Assembly: GCF_028748185.1 (NCBI RefSeq)
Contig: NZ_CP118164.1
Location: 5,109,814-5,173,813 of the forward strand
DNA: 64,000 nt
Origin: Bremerella sp. P1
GTDB lineage: Bacteria; Planctomycetota; Planctomycetia; Pirellulales; Pirellulaceae
Direction: 5' to 3'
Below are positions 27,325-36,363 of this stretch, in pieces (position 1 is the stretch's first letter; every line of letters begins with the position of its first letter). The translations under genes and the position numbers were made by a program. The notes under the pieces were generated by a model. It was not told the origin of the DNA, did no database searches, and was given only the letters and a program-made list of their open reading frames with translations.

Positions 27325-28473
27325 GTGTCAATAAACTTTGATGAGCGATTTCCCAGCGTTTGTGACTTGCGAGAACGCGCTAGAAAGCGAATCCCGGGAT
27401 TTGCCTTCGATTACCTTGATGGCGGTTGCAATGAGGATGTAAATCTCTATCGCAACACGGCGGAAATACGTGATGTTGAACTGGTACCTCAATATCTTGT
27501 TGAGCACCACGGAAGCCATCTGCAAACGGAGCTATTTGGGCACGTCTACGACGCCCCGTTTGGAATTGCGCCAGTGGGGCTACAAGGGTTAATGTGGCCC
27601 AAGACGCCCGAAATCCTCGCGCGAGCTGCGTTTGAACACAATATTCCCTTTATTTTGAGCACCGTCTCAACGAGTAGTATTGAAACGATTGCGGAAGTAA
27701 CGGAAGGCCAAACATGGTTTCAACTATACCATCCGGCGGAAGCCCGAGTCCGCGACAGCATCATTAGTCGTGTCCGTGAGTCTGGATGCCCTGTGCTCGT
27801 CATACTGTGTGACGTGCCAACGTTTGGCTATCGACCACGCGATATTCGCAACGGGCTTGCCCTTCCTCCCAAAATGTCTCTTAAGACATTCTTGCAAATC
27901 ATCGGAAAGCCTCAATGGGCGTTACAAACGCTTCTTGCCGGACAGCCTCAGTTCGAGACACTGCGTCCCTATATGCCCAAGGGCCTGAATCTTAGGCAAC
28001 TCGGTGAATTCATGGATAGAACATTCTCAGGGAGACTAAACGACGACAAGATAAAGCAGATACGCGACAAGTGGCCAGGAAAACTTGTCCTCAAAGGCGT
28101 TGCCAGCGAATCGGACGCGGAGCGTGCAATCAATCTTGGCATCGATGGGATTATTGTTTCCAATCATGGAGGCCGCCAATTGGATGCGGGACAGTCGGCA
28201 ATAAAACCGCTCTCTGCCATCGCTACGAGATTTGGCGATAAGATTACCGTGATGATGGACAGCGGAATTCGCTCAGGGCCAGATATTGCCCGCACTCTCG
28301 CATCCGGTGCGAAGTTTACGTTCTTGGGCCGTGCGTTTATGTATGGCACCGCTGCTCTCGGAAGTCGAGGTGGAACCCACACGGTTGCAATCCTTAAACG
28401 TCAACTTCAACAGGTAATGGAACAGATTGGATGTGAGACGACAGCCGACCTGCCTCACTACCTGGCTCGCTAA
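27325..28473 (+). CDS. FMN-dependent alpha-hydroxy-acid dehydrogenase, probable L-lactate dehydrogenase
   Basis: A 382-residue protein starting with GTG. It has the start GFAFDYLDGGCNEDVNLYRN, FMN-contacting APVGLQGLMWP, the active-site segment GIIVSNHGGRQLDAGQSAI with the catalytic histidine, and DSGIRSGPDIARTLASGAKF. These define the LldD/glycolate-oxidase family. It follows the aldolase by 11 bases. Oxidation of L-lactate, formed from L-lactaldehyde by the aldehyde dehydrogenase, to pyruvate would finish the pathway. Other 2-hydroxy acids are possible substrates. Confidence 0.9.
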   Translation: MSINFDERFPSVCDLRERARKRIPGFAFDYLDGGCNEDVNLYRNTAEIRDVELVPQYLVEHHGSHLQTELFGHVYDAPFGIAPVGLQGLMWPKTPEILARAAFEHNIPFILSTVSTSSIETIAEVTEGQTWFQLYHPAEARVRDSIISRVRESGCPVLVILCDVPTFGYRPRDIRNGLALPPKMSLKTFLQIIGKPQWALQTLLAGQPQFETLRPYMPKGLNLRQLGEFMDRTFSGRLNDDKIKQIRDKWPGKLVLKGVASESDAERAINLGIDGIIVSNHGGRQLDAGQSAIKPLSAIATRFGDKITVMMDSGIRSGPDIARTLASGAKFTFLGRAFMYGTAALGSRGGTHTVAILKRQLQQVMEQIGCETTADLPHYLAR

Positions 28474-28505
28474 AATCTGGAACCGGAAGGGCATGGGTAC
28501 TCGAA

Positions 28506-30440
28506 ATGCATATTTTCAAGGCGAATTCTGACTTAACCATTCGACTGTTATTCATTGCATCTCTCGTACTACTCTCTTGGCCATTTGAGAGTTTCGCAGA
28601 AGGACTGCCAAATATCCTTCTGATCGTGGCCGATGATGTTGGGTACTCCGACTTGGGCTGCTATGGAGGCGAAATCGATACGCCGCACTTAGATGAACTA
28701 GCGTCCGAGGGACTTCGTTTCAGCGAGTTTCATGTCAATCCAATGTGCGTGTTGACCCGCACGAGTCTGATGACAGGTCACACCCATTCCCAATCGGACA
28801 ATTATCGTTGGTCAGTACCCATCGCTTCGATGCTGAGAGACGCCGGCTACGCGACCTCTTTATCCGGCAAATGGCATCAGCCTGGAAATCCTCTTGATGC
28901 TGGTTTTGACTCGTTCTATGGCTTTCTAGGTGGCGCGATCGATAGCTGGACAGGAGTCGAACGGGGCAAACCTGCAATTCAACGTAACCGAAGTAAACCG
29001 CAGTCCGTTGAGGATGGTTGGTATAGCTCAGACGCATTCACCGATGAGGCGATCGAACGAATCGATGAGGCCGCTGCCAGGAATAAGCCTTTTTTCGTTT
29101 ACCTGGCTTTCAACGCTCCTCACAGTCCTCTACAAGCACCGAAGGAGAACGTGGAAAAGTACTACGAGCGATACCTTCCTGGTTGGCAGGTGTTGCGTGA
29201 AGAACGGTTCAAGAGACTCAAGTCGCTTGGATTGATTGATGATCGATATGTGATGTCCGAACCTGAAGCCGAAGTGCGGCGTTGGCATGAGTTGCCGGAA
29301 TCGATTCAACAGCAGGAGAGCCGCAGGATGGCAGCCTATGCCGGAATGCTTGACCGACTTGATTGGAACGTAGGAAAATTGCTCGAGCACCTTAAGGAAG
29401 TTGGCGTCGAAGACGAGACATTCGTCATCTTTATGGCAGACAATGGTGGGGCTTACAGCAACGGCGATATTCGAACCTACGACGAACAGATACCCTGGGA
29501 GCCCAATTCCAATCCGTTTACTTCCAATGGTTGGTCTTATTTAAAAAACACGCCATTTCGCTGGTATAAATCGTGCGCGCAAGAAGGTGGCGTTTCGGTT
29601 CCCTTAATCATTCGCTGGCCACAAGCTTTACGTGGCCAGTCAGGCGGAGTTCGTGCCCAGCGTCTGCATGTGACCGATATCTACCCGACATTACTTGATT
29701 TGGCCAAGGTTTCCTATCCGCCTTCCAACAATAAAAGACCGCTGAAACCACTTTATGGCAATTCGATGATGCCACTACTCGACGACGGCAAGCTGCCCGA
29801 TCATGCGATCCATGATGAGATGTTCTGGTGCTTTAACCAGACCGGCAAAGGCCTGGTCAAAGGAGATTGGAAGATATCGAGCATCAGCGATGGTCCGTGG
29901 AGACTATACAACATTAGCGACGATCCCGCCGAATCGAAGGACTTGGCATCCACTATGCCCGCGATTACCTCTGAGATGAGTAACTCCTGGTTTCGATTTG
30001 CGAGAGATGAGACATCCATGCCGCCGACATGGCGAGCCAAGCTTGGTACGTACCAGGAAGGATGGGGATTTCATCGAATTCGCATGGCGATGCCAGCGTA
30101 TGTTCGCGCCGAGCCAGCATTGTCGGCCCTGAATGTTCCGTGCGAAACAGACTTGAAATTCTATTTCTCGGAACCCATCAGTTTTGACAATTCGCGTGGA
30201 AAGACGCTACGTCTTTACGAAGCAAGCGATGTCGAAAACGCCATATGGGAAGTCGATCCCGAGCCAGGGCATCCCGCCGAAGGAACGAAGATCCTGGTTT
30301 TCAGAGATCTCCCGACCCTGAAGCCAAACACTACCTACTTTGCTCTTTCTGACGGTGGATGGATCACTCTGGGGAAAGCCCGGGCAGTCGGGCTCAATGA
30401 TGGAGCATTCTGGTATCGTTTCCGAACAGGAAACAAGTAA
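28506..30440 (+). CDS. secreted sulfatase-family protein with atypical active-site motif
   Basis: A 644-residue protein with a signal sequence (LLFIASLVLLSWPFESFAEG) and a type I sulfatase domain: LLIVADDVGYSDLGCYGG metal ligands, GKWHQPG, and VIFMADNGGAYSNGD. The formylglycine motif reads CVLTR (Cys81), with Leu where the consensus C-x-[P/A]-x-R has Pro or Ala. It may still mature, or the enzyme may differ. A C-terminal domain of about 130 residues (after about 515) is beta-rich and may bind carbohydrate. It lies 32 bases after the lactate dehydrogenase and 39 bases before the DUF5722 gene, so desulfation of a rhamnose-containing glycan is a plausible role. Confidence 0.85.
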   Translation: MHIFKANSDLTIRLLFIASLVLLSWPFESFAEGLPNILLIVADDVGYSDLGCYGGEIDTPHLDELASEGLRFSEFHVNPMCVLTRTSLMTGHTHSQSDNYRWSVPIASMLRDAGYATSLSGKWHQPGNPLDAGFDSFYGFLGGAIDSWTGVERGKPAIQRNRSKPQSVEDGWYSSDAFTDEAIERIDEAAARNKPFFVYLAFNAPHSPLQAPKENVEKYYERYLPGWQVLREERFKRLKSLGLIDDRYVMSEPEAEVRRWHELPESIQQQESRRMAAYAGMLDRLDWNVGKLLEHLKEVGVEDETFVIFMADNGGAYSNGDIRTYDEQIPWEPNSNPFTSNGWSYLKNTPFRWYKSCAQEGGVSVPLIIRWPQALRGQSGGVRAQRLHVTDIYPTLLDLAKVSYPPSNNKRPLKPLYGNSMMPLLDDGKLPDHAIHDEMFWCFNQTGKGLVKGDWKISSISDGPWRLYNISDDPAESKDLASTMPAITSEMSNSWFRFARDETSMPPTWRAKLGTYQEGWGFHRIRMAMPAYVRAEPALSALNVPCETDLKFYFSEPISFDNSRGKTLRLYEASDVENAIWEVDPEPGHPAEGTKILVFRDLPTLKPNTTYFALSDGGWITLGKARAVGLNDGAFWYRFRTGNK

Positions 30441-30479
30441 ACACCTGCCGAAATGATTTACCTCATGACAGATTCAAAC

Positions 30480-32096
30480 ATGAAACGATACCACAAACTC
30501 ATCGGACTGATTTACATACTTTCCATTACGATTGTTTTGTCCAACGCTGCGCAGGCTTCCGACATCCAATTTGTCGATGCTTCCGCCGATACGATTCGAG
30601 TAGGGATGCCACGAATCTCGGACAAAGTATCGTTGGTCGGCAGGCCAATCGGTTCTGGCGACATTGGAGAAGTCGAACTTCTCTTTCGAGGGGAGGCTCA
30701 CGGGCATGTTCTTTCCTTGGATCGCTATTCCGACTCCGCATGCGATCGCATGTTCTATCGATTCCATATCGAAGACGGTGATGGGAACATCATTGGGCAA
30801 GCAAGATGTATAGACCAGCTAGGGAGTATCTTGCCACAGGGAAATGCCAACGATTGGCCAAAATCGCTGAAAGGCTTGCAAGATATTCGTGAATTCCAGG
30901 ACGCGTTAGATCTTGGAGTGAAACATGAGACTTTGAACATTTCTCTGGCCTCATTGTTGTCTAAGAATCCGAAGAAGGCACAGGCAAGGATCGATCTACA
31001 GTTTTCAGTAGACGGCAAGCAGTACTTTATGGATTCTCGCCATGTCGAGCGGCTCGATGCGACGATTAAAAGGGCAACGGTCAATGGGATCAACGTCATC
31101 GCAATCCTTCTCTTGACCATGCCCCGTGGTCAGCATTCACAAGACGAACTGAGCCATCCGTCGGCGGACTTCGTAAATTCACCGACGGGTGTGTTTGCAT
31201 TCAACACGACGTCAGCCGAGGCGCAGAGACGCTATCGGGCTGTCGTCGGATTCTTGGCGCGTCGCTACTCACGCCCCGATCGAAAATACGGATGTATTGG
31301 CGGATACATTGTCGGGAACGAGGTGCAGTCTCACTGGTACTGGCATAACATGGGCAAGCAAACCCCAGAGGCGGTCGTTCGCCAATACGCCGATCAGGTT
31401 CGCTTGACCTATTACGCAGTACGCAACGAGTGTCGAAACCCAAGGATCTTCATTTCAATGGATCACCATTGGACCGGACAGCAAGGGAATGACCCGCTCA
31501 TGACGATGCCAGGTCGCAAGTTTCTCGACGACTTCTCTCAGGCGATCCAAAGTGAAGGCAACATACCTTGGCACGTAGCGTTTCATCCCTACCCAGAGAA
31601 TCTGTTTGATCCGTGTTTTTGGAATGATATTCAAGCGACCTACTCTTTCGACACACCGAAAATTACCTTCAGGAACATCGAGGTACTCGTGGAGTATCTC
31701 AGGCGACCGGAGTTTCTCTATCAAGGAAAACCACGCCGAGTCATCTTATCCGAGCAAGGATTTCACGCAGGCACCGATGACGACGCTGAGATTGCCCAGG
31801 CGGCCGCATTCGCGGCTTCCTACGTACGCGTTTCAGCGATGGATGGCATTGATGCTTATATCCTTCATCGTCACGTCGATCACCCCGGAGAAGGTGGATT
31901 GAACCTTGGTCTCAGGAAGCAGAAAGACGGGATGCCTCATGAAAAGCGTCGAATTTTTGATGTCTACCAGGCAGCGGAAACTGATCAACAGAACGAAGCG
32001 TTCCAGTTTGCATTGCCTGTCATCGGGATCGACAACTGGTCGGAGATGGCACCTAGAAAAGCCATTACCACACATGAACGGAACATCAACAAATGA
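30480..32096 (+). CDS. DUF5722-like secreted protein, glycoside-hydrolase-like barrel
   Basis: From the ATG at 30480 the protein has 538 residues and starts with a signal peptide (LIGLIYILSITIVLSNAAQA); a start at 30453 is also open. The body resembles DUF5722, a family with a barrel like clan GH-A glycosidases. GYIVGNEVQSHW (Glu281) and ILSEQGFHAG (Glu425) are placed like the acid/base and nucleophile glutamates of that clan, with FHPYPENLFDP between. This suggests a retaining glycosidase, but no activity is known to me. It ends the plus-strand cluster and is followed by an IS3-family copy 196 bases later. Confidence 0.7.
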   Translation: MKRYHKLIGLIYILSITIVLSNAAQASDIQFVDASADTIRVGMPRISDKVSLVGRPIGSGDIGEVELLFRGEAHGHVLSLDRYSDSACDRMFYRFHIEDGDGNIIGQARCIDQLGSILPQGNANDWPKSLKGLQDIREFQDALDLGVKHETLNISLASLLSKNPKKAQARIDLQFSVDGKQYFMDSRHVERLDATIKRATVNGINVIAILLLTMPRGQHSQDELSHPSADFVNSPTGVFAFNTTSAEAQRRYRAVVGFLARRYSRPDRKYGCIGGYIVGNEVQSHWYWHNMGKQTPEAVVRQYADQVRLTYYAVRNECRNPRIFISMDHHWTGQQGNDPLMTMPGRKFLDDFSQAIQSEGNIPWHVAFHPYPENLFDPCFWNDIQATYSFDTPKITFRNIEVLVEYLRRPEFLYQGKPRRVILSEQGFHAGTDDDAEIAQAAAFAASYVRVSAMDGIDAYILHRHVDHPGEGGLNLGLRKQKDGMPHEKRRIFDVYQAAETDQQNEAFQFALPVIGIDNWSEMAPRKAITTHERNINK

Positions 32097-32371
32097 TGGC
32101 TCTCGTCTTGCCATGTGTCACTGCTCTTTCACTGACCTAGTAGATGAATGCGAGTAGCGTTCTTTTGTAGGTGCTTTGGACGCAGAGGCAATTATTCTAA
32201 CTGTCCTCTCTGGGACTAATGACACAATGCTGACTTAGAAAAGCGGCTGATATCTAAAGAAAGTGGTGGGGTTGCCGCCCTTTTGGGTCACTTGACCTGC
32301 CCCCTTCAACCGCGTCCATTCGGTAAATTAGTTATTTGCTGAGTGAATGCCCATTTGAAGGGAGATTTCTA

Positions 32372-32650
32372 ATGCCTAGAAGACGATTCACGCCGGAGCA
32401 GATTATCCAGCATCTCCGCGAAGCAGAGGTGCTTCTTTCTCAGGACAAGACGATTGCCCAGGCCTGCAAGGCGATCGGCGTCACGGAGCAGACGTACTAC
32501 CGTTGGCGGAAGGAGTACGGTGGCATTCGTACGGACCAAGCCAAGCGGTTAAAAGATCTGGAGAAAGAGAACGCTCGACTGAAGAGACTCCTGGCGGATG
32601 CCGAGCTTGACAAGGCGATCCTTAAGGAGGCCGCTTCGGGAAACTTCTGA
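32372..32650 (+). CDS. IS3-family transposase OrfA (copy 1)
   Basis: A 92-residue protein with a helix-turn-helix DNA-binding part (RRRFTPEQIIQHLREAE, IAQACKAIGVTEQTYYRW) and a leucine-zipper-like stretch (LKDLEKENARLKRLLADAEL). The ATG at 32372 follows GGGAG. It binds the IS ends and, fused to OrfB by frameshift, forms the active transposase. The slippery sequence GGGAAAC at 32638-32644 lies just before its stop. Confidence 0.9.
   Translation: MPRRRFTPEQIIQHLREAEVLLSQDKTIAQACKAIGVTEQTYYRWRKEYGGIRTDQAKRLKDLEKENARLKRLLADAELDKAILKEAASGNF
32638..32644 (+). promoter_or_regulatory. -1 frameshift slippery heptamer, copy 1
   Basis: G-GGA-AAC in the OrfA frame fits the X-XXY-YYZ rule, and OrfB lies in the -1 frame, open from about 32626. 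This is the usual IS3-family arrangement for making the OrfAB transposase. The same heptamer is at 54447-54453 in copy 2. Confidence 0.7.
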
Positions 32651-32682
32651 GCCCGGACAAGCGACGGCGAATCGTCGAGCAC

Positions 32683-33546
32683 GTGCGAGACGCCTTGGGA
32701 CGCGCGCGAGTCTCGGAACGGCGGGCTTGTCGCGTGCTTGGGCAGCCGCGTTCCACGCAGCGCCGTGCTCGCTGGATTCCCGATGACGAACCTCGCCTGG
32801 TCCGGGAGATGATTGAGCTGGCCGAACAGTACGGTCGCTACGGCTATCGGCGAATTACCGAGATGTTGCGACGGAAAGGTTGGCAGGTGAACCATAAACG
32901 CATCGAGCGACTATGGCGTCGTGAAGGGCTGAAAGTACCGCAAAGGCAGCCTAAACGACGTCGCCTGTGGTTGAACGATGGTTCGTGTGTTCGCCTGCGG
33001 CCAAGTCGTCGCGATGAGGTCTGGAGCTATGACTTCGTACATCACCGTACGCACGATGGCCGAGCCTTCCGGATGCTGACGCTGATCGATGAATATACAC
33101 GCGAGTGCCTGGCGATCGACGTCGCCCGTCAGTTAACCAGCGAGGAAGTCTTGGAACGCCTCAGTGACCTGTTCGTTCGACGCGGCGTGCCTGACTTCAT
33201 CCGGAGCGATAATGGCTCCGAGTTCACAGCTACAAAGGTCCGTGACTGGTTAGAGCGAGTCGAGGTGAACACCTTGTACATCGAGCCAGGCAGTCCCTGG
33301 GAGAATGGCTACATCGAATCATTCAACGGGAAGCTGCGAGATGAACTACTCGATCGAGAGATCTTCGACACGCTACTGGAGGCAAAAGTGTTGATCGAAC
33401 GGTGGCGAGTCGAGTACAACACGGTACGCCCGCACAGTTCGCTGGGGTACCGCCCACCGGCACCGGAGGCAATTCTTCCAGGGGAAGGTGCTTCCGCTAC
33501 GCTACAGCACCTTCCCCTGGAAGAACCCTTGAAGACTATCACTTAA
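32683..33546 (+). CDS. IS3-family transposase OrfB (copy 1)
   Basis: A 287-residue integrase-core protein with the DDE triad: Asp in VWSYDFVHHRT, Asp in FIRSDNGSEFT and Glu in GYIESFNGKLRDE, plus the C-terminal YNTVRPHSSLGYRPP. It is normally made as an OrfAB fusion by -1 frameshifting at 32638-32644, so the GTG start at 32683 may not be used. The last 25 codons overlap a 19-bp perfect hairpin. Confidence 0.9.
   Translation: MRDALGRARVSERRACRVLGQPRSTQRRARWIPDDEPRLVREMIELAEQYGRYGYRRITEMLRRKGWQVNHKRIERLWRREGLKVPQRQPKRRRLWLNDGSCVRLRPSRRDEVWSYDFVHHRTHDGRAFRMLTLIDEYTRECLAIDVARQLTSEEVLERLSDLFVRRGVPDFIRSDNGSEFTATKVRDWLERVEVNTLYIEPGSPWENGYIESFNGKLRDELLDREIFDTLLEAKVLIERWRVEYNTVRPHSSLGYRPPAPEAILPGEGASATLQHLPLEEPLKTIT
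33473..33525. repeat. 19-bp perfect hairpin inside the IS, copy 1
   Basis: Arms at 33473-33491 and 33507-33525 are exact reverse complements (core TTCCAGGGGAAGGTGC) around a 15-base loop, within the 3' end of OrfB. Copy 2 has it at 55282-55334. Confidence 0.9.
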
Positions 33547-35569
33547 AGACTGGTTTCATTCGCGGGGGCAGGTCATAACTCTCTTTGGCGTCGTGTCGGG
33601 TGGGGGCTATACCGCAGCCGTCATCCCGCACAACTAGCTCAAACTCTCTTCCGCAGGCCATTGTTATGGTAACCGCTTGTGCCTGGCTATGAGAAACAAT
33701 GTTGGTCAAGAGTTCTTTCTGTATCAGTAGCACGTGCTTCTGCCACAGATTGGAAACTTGCACCGGTTGCGAGTAATCTCCCATGACGAACGAGAGCTCG
33801 TAGTTGACGAGCATACGACGGGCAATTTCCTGCAGCTTCAACGTGAACTCAAACAGGTCAGATCGATCATTCTCAAGCAGGTACATCATATCGCGAATCG
33901 ATGAAGTTGTATCGTTCACGATAAGATCGATTTGATCGACCTCACCCAGTCGCTGCTCTCCGGCGATTGTACGACGCATTCTTTTGGTTAACATGGCAAT
34001 CGTCGCCAGGTTACTCCCTATTTCGTCATGCAGATCTTTGGAAAGTTGCTTACGCACTGAGGTAAGCTGGCGGCGCGAGCTGATCTCGCGGCGAGCAATC
34101 AGAAACGAACTCACGGCGATCGAAACGATCAGCAGGATGGCGCTGACCCACGCTGTATTTTGCATCGTGCTGGACATCGCCTCGTCGAGCTGAAGCAGAA
34201 GCTCATCCCGTTCATTGAGCAACAGGCCACGCTGTTGAACTTGCGGCAACCACTGCGGCCAATTAAGTATACGGCGACGACTGTTATAGCCATCGGTCAG
34301 CGCATCGAGGTCCATTGACTGCGGATCAATTGGATCCTTGGCAATGGACACGGTGATGTCGGCTTCGGAAGCAATGTTGCCTTGGTCGGTGATTACCTGG
34401 ATCTCGGAGAGGGCGACAATCGACGGCATAAAGCGACTGTCGTGCCGGGTCGAGGTGATCAAGAGTTCTGTGGCTGTGATGTTGTTGGCAAGAGGGTAAG
34501 TATCTTCTTCGTCTGGGTCTGCGCTCGCATCGGGAGGAAACGGAGTGCGATGCAATGGTGCCGAAACTGATACGACGAGGGGATCGTGTTTCCAGTGGTA
34601 AAGGTCATTGTCGGTATAGTCGAGCAGTGTCTGAAACCGTTCGTTTACATCAGCGCGATACTTGATGAAGAAACGAAGCGGAAAGCCCCAGCCTGGGGCC
34701 GATGCCGTACTGGATGGTTCGTACGGATAAAGCTGAATCTCGGTAATTTCGCGAGGGCGATCAAACTGCATGCGAATGGTAACCCATTCGTACTCTGTGT
34801 AGTCGCCCGGGACCACCAGACCGGTCGAAGGACTGGCCTCGGCTCCCAAGGAAATCGGCATGACGGAGAAGCTATCGACCAAATAGCGGTTCGACCATTT
34901 AAGTGGGATTTCTTCCTGACTCGAAGCGGCGACCTTTTGATGAATGGCAACGTTTCGCCCTCCTGAAAGGACCATCAGTTCGTCCAAGGCCAGAAACTTC
35001 TGTCCCTCTTGCTGATACAACTCGAGAGCCACCAGACGAACGTAACGACCGGAAACATCTTTCAAGTCGATCACGATTGGGAAACCCTCGCGGGTTTGTA
35101 CGCTAGGGTAGTCCACTCTCTGAATCATTTCGAAGGACGAAAAGTCACTCTGGTCGCTGACTTGTACCTCGAATTGCCGCGGCAAGCCATAGTCGAGAAT
35201 GACCTTCCCCTCGTTCACACTCGAGACCGGTACGAGCACGACCGACTCGATAGGCATACGGACGCCCAGATCGACTTGTACCCAAGGGGGCGTATCCGTG
35301 TTCGTGATTTCGCTACTATGGAAGCCTCCTCGCTGAGGAAACTTCGGTGTGTACGGCACAAGACGAGACAGCTCGGCGTTGATGGCGGCCATGCGTTTCT
35401 CAAGTTGAGCGACGCGTGGATTAACGGACCGAATCCAACTTGCCGAGAGTCGCGAGCTAGCGTGCGGTGAGTCAGCGGTTGTTAAACCATGGAACACAAG
35501 CCAACCGATGCTGCCGGCCACAAGCAGCAAGAGGATAGAAATCGCAATGATGGATGTGATACGAGCCAT
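33539..35569 (-). pseudogene. NarL-type sensor histidine kinase truncated by the IS
   Basis: From the ATG at 35569, a membrane segment (SIIAISILLLLVAGSIGWLV) is followed by a large extracytoplasmic part with discoidin-like beta domains (WVQVDLGVRMPIESVVLVPV). A second membrane segment precedes a HisKA_3 dimerisation helix with the phosphorylated His514 (KDLHDEIGSNLATIAML), and then the start of the ATPase domain (N-box KELLTNIV, VVRDDGCGI). Host sequence ends at 33576; the last residues and stop come from the IS. The glycine-rich G2 region is missing, so ATP binding and signalling should be lost. The partner response regulator is not in view. It probably once sensed a glycan or sugar. Confidence 0.85.
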
Positions 35570-35653
35570 AAGAACTTGGTCTACGACCTTCGCGTCCGGT
35601 CGCATGCCCCCGGAGAAAAGCCGAGGCGTGTGAACGCGCACTCTTGCGGATAG

Positions 35654-36067
35654 CTACTCTTTCGATTTTAGCTCAAAGTCAATCTGGTTAACACCTGATT
35701 CCACGTGGGCCGACAAGGGAGAATTGATCTGATACTTCTTCGGAATCACCCGCATGTTGGGAGCTTCATCATCGGCCGGCAGGATCTCGACACGGTGCTC
35801 TCCGAGCTGCGCGCCCAGCTCAGTTGTTGAAAAGATAAGGCGATACTTCCCCTCAGCGTCGGTTTGTCCGATCGACGCTCGGCCACCAGTCTTGGGAGTG
35901 AAGGATACGACGACGTCCGCCAATGGGGTGCCATCAAGAGATACGACCCCTGATACGTCACCTAAGTTCCCGTTCTGCTGACATCCCAGAACGAGAACAA
36001 CCGCCAGCATTCCCAGCAGCGAGAGACCTCTGCTTTTGATTCTAGTGAGAAGTGCATTGCGGCTCAT
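35654..36067 (-). CDS. small lipoprotein with regulatory-like beta domain
   Basis: From the ATG at 36067 the product has 137 residues; the frame is open to 36103. The start MSRNALLTRIKSRGLSLLGM leads to a lipobox (VLVLGC), then a carboxypeptidase-regulatory-like beta-sandwich (SGVVSLDGTPLADVVVSFTP, GQTDAEGKYRL). Such lipoproteins commonly lie beside DUF1559 genes in planctomycetes, as here (36364-37401). The role is unknown; it is probably a cell-surface or periplasmic partner of the DUF1559 protein. Between it and 36364 lie about 300 bases with no recognised gene. Confidence 0.8.
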   Translation of the reverse strand: MSRNALLTRIKSRGLSLLGMLAVVLVLGCQQNGNLGDVSGVVSLDGTPLADVVVSFTPKTGGRASIGQTDAEGKYRLIFSTTELGAQLGEHRVEILPADDEAPNMRVIPKKYQINSPLSAHVESGVNQIDFELKSKE

Positions 36068-36363
36068 AGTATCGACAACAAAACGGAGTGATGGTGTTTG
36101 CATGATAATCGTCTCGATTGGGGTAGGATCGGGATAGCCTCAAGTCAGGCTTCGCAAGGGTAAGTCGGCCGACTAGCAGTGCCGCGGGTGGGGCAACACA
36201 CACCAGTGGCCTAAACTTATCGGTTGCCGCGATCGACATTGTCACGATCGACAACGTTCAAGCCGGCAGTTTCCTTGCCTTCATCAGGAAAGTTGCCACA
36301 TATCGTTTCGTAGACGGTAGGCCAGACGCCTGAGGCACCAGCCAGAGCATCAGGCAAGCCAAC

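Larger units (their letters stand above)
32293..33575 (+). mobile_element. IS3-family insertion sequence (IS407-group-like), copy 1
   Basis: A 1283-bp element with perfect 12-bp terminal inverted repeats, TGACCTGCCCCC at 32293-32304 and GGGGGCAGGTCA at 33564-33575. It carries overlapping transposase frames and appears identical in sequence to copy 2 (54102-55384). No target duplication is visible: the flanks are CACT on the left and TAAC on the right. Copy 1 has cut the histidine kinase gene on its right. The missing kinase end is not on its left, so a deletion or rearrangement accompanied or followed insertion. Confidence 0.9.
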
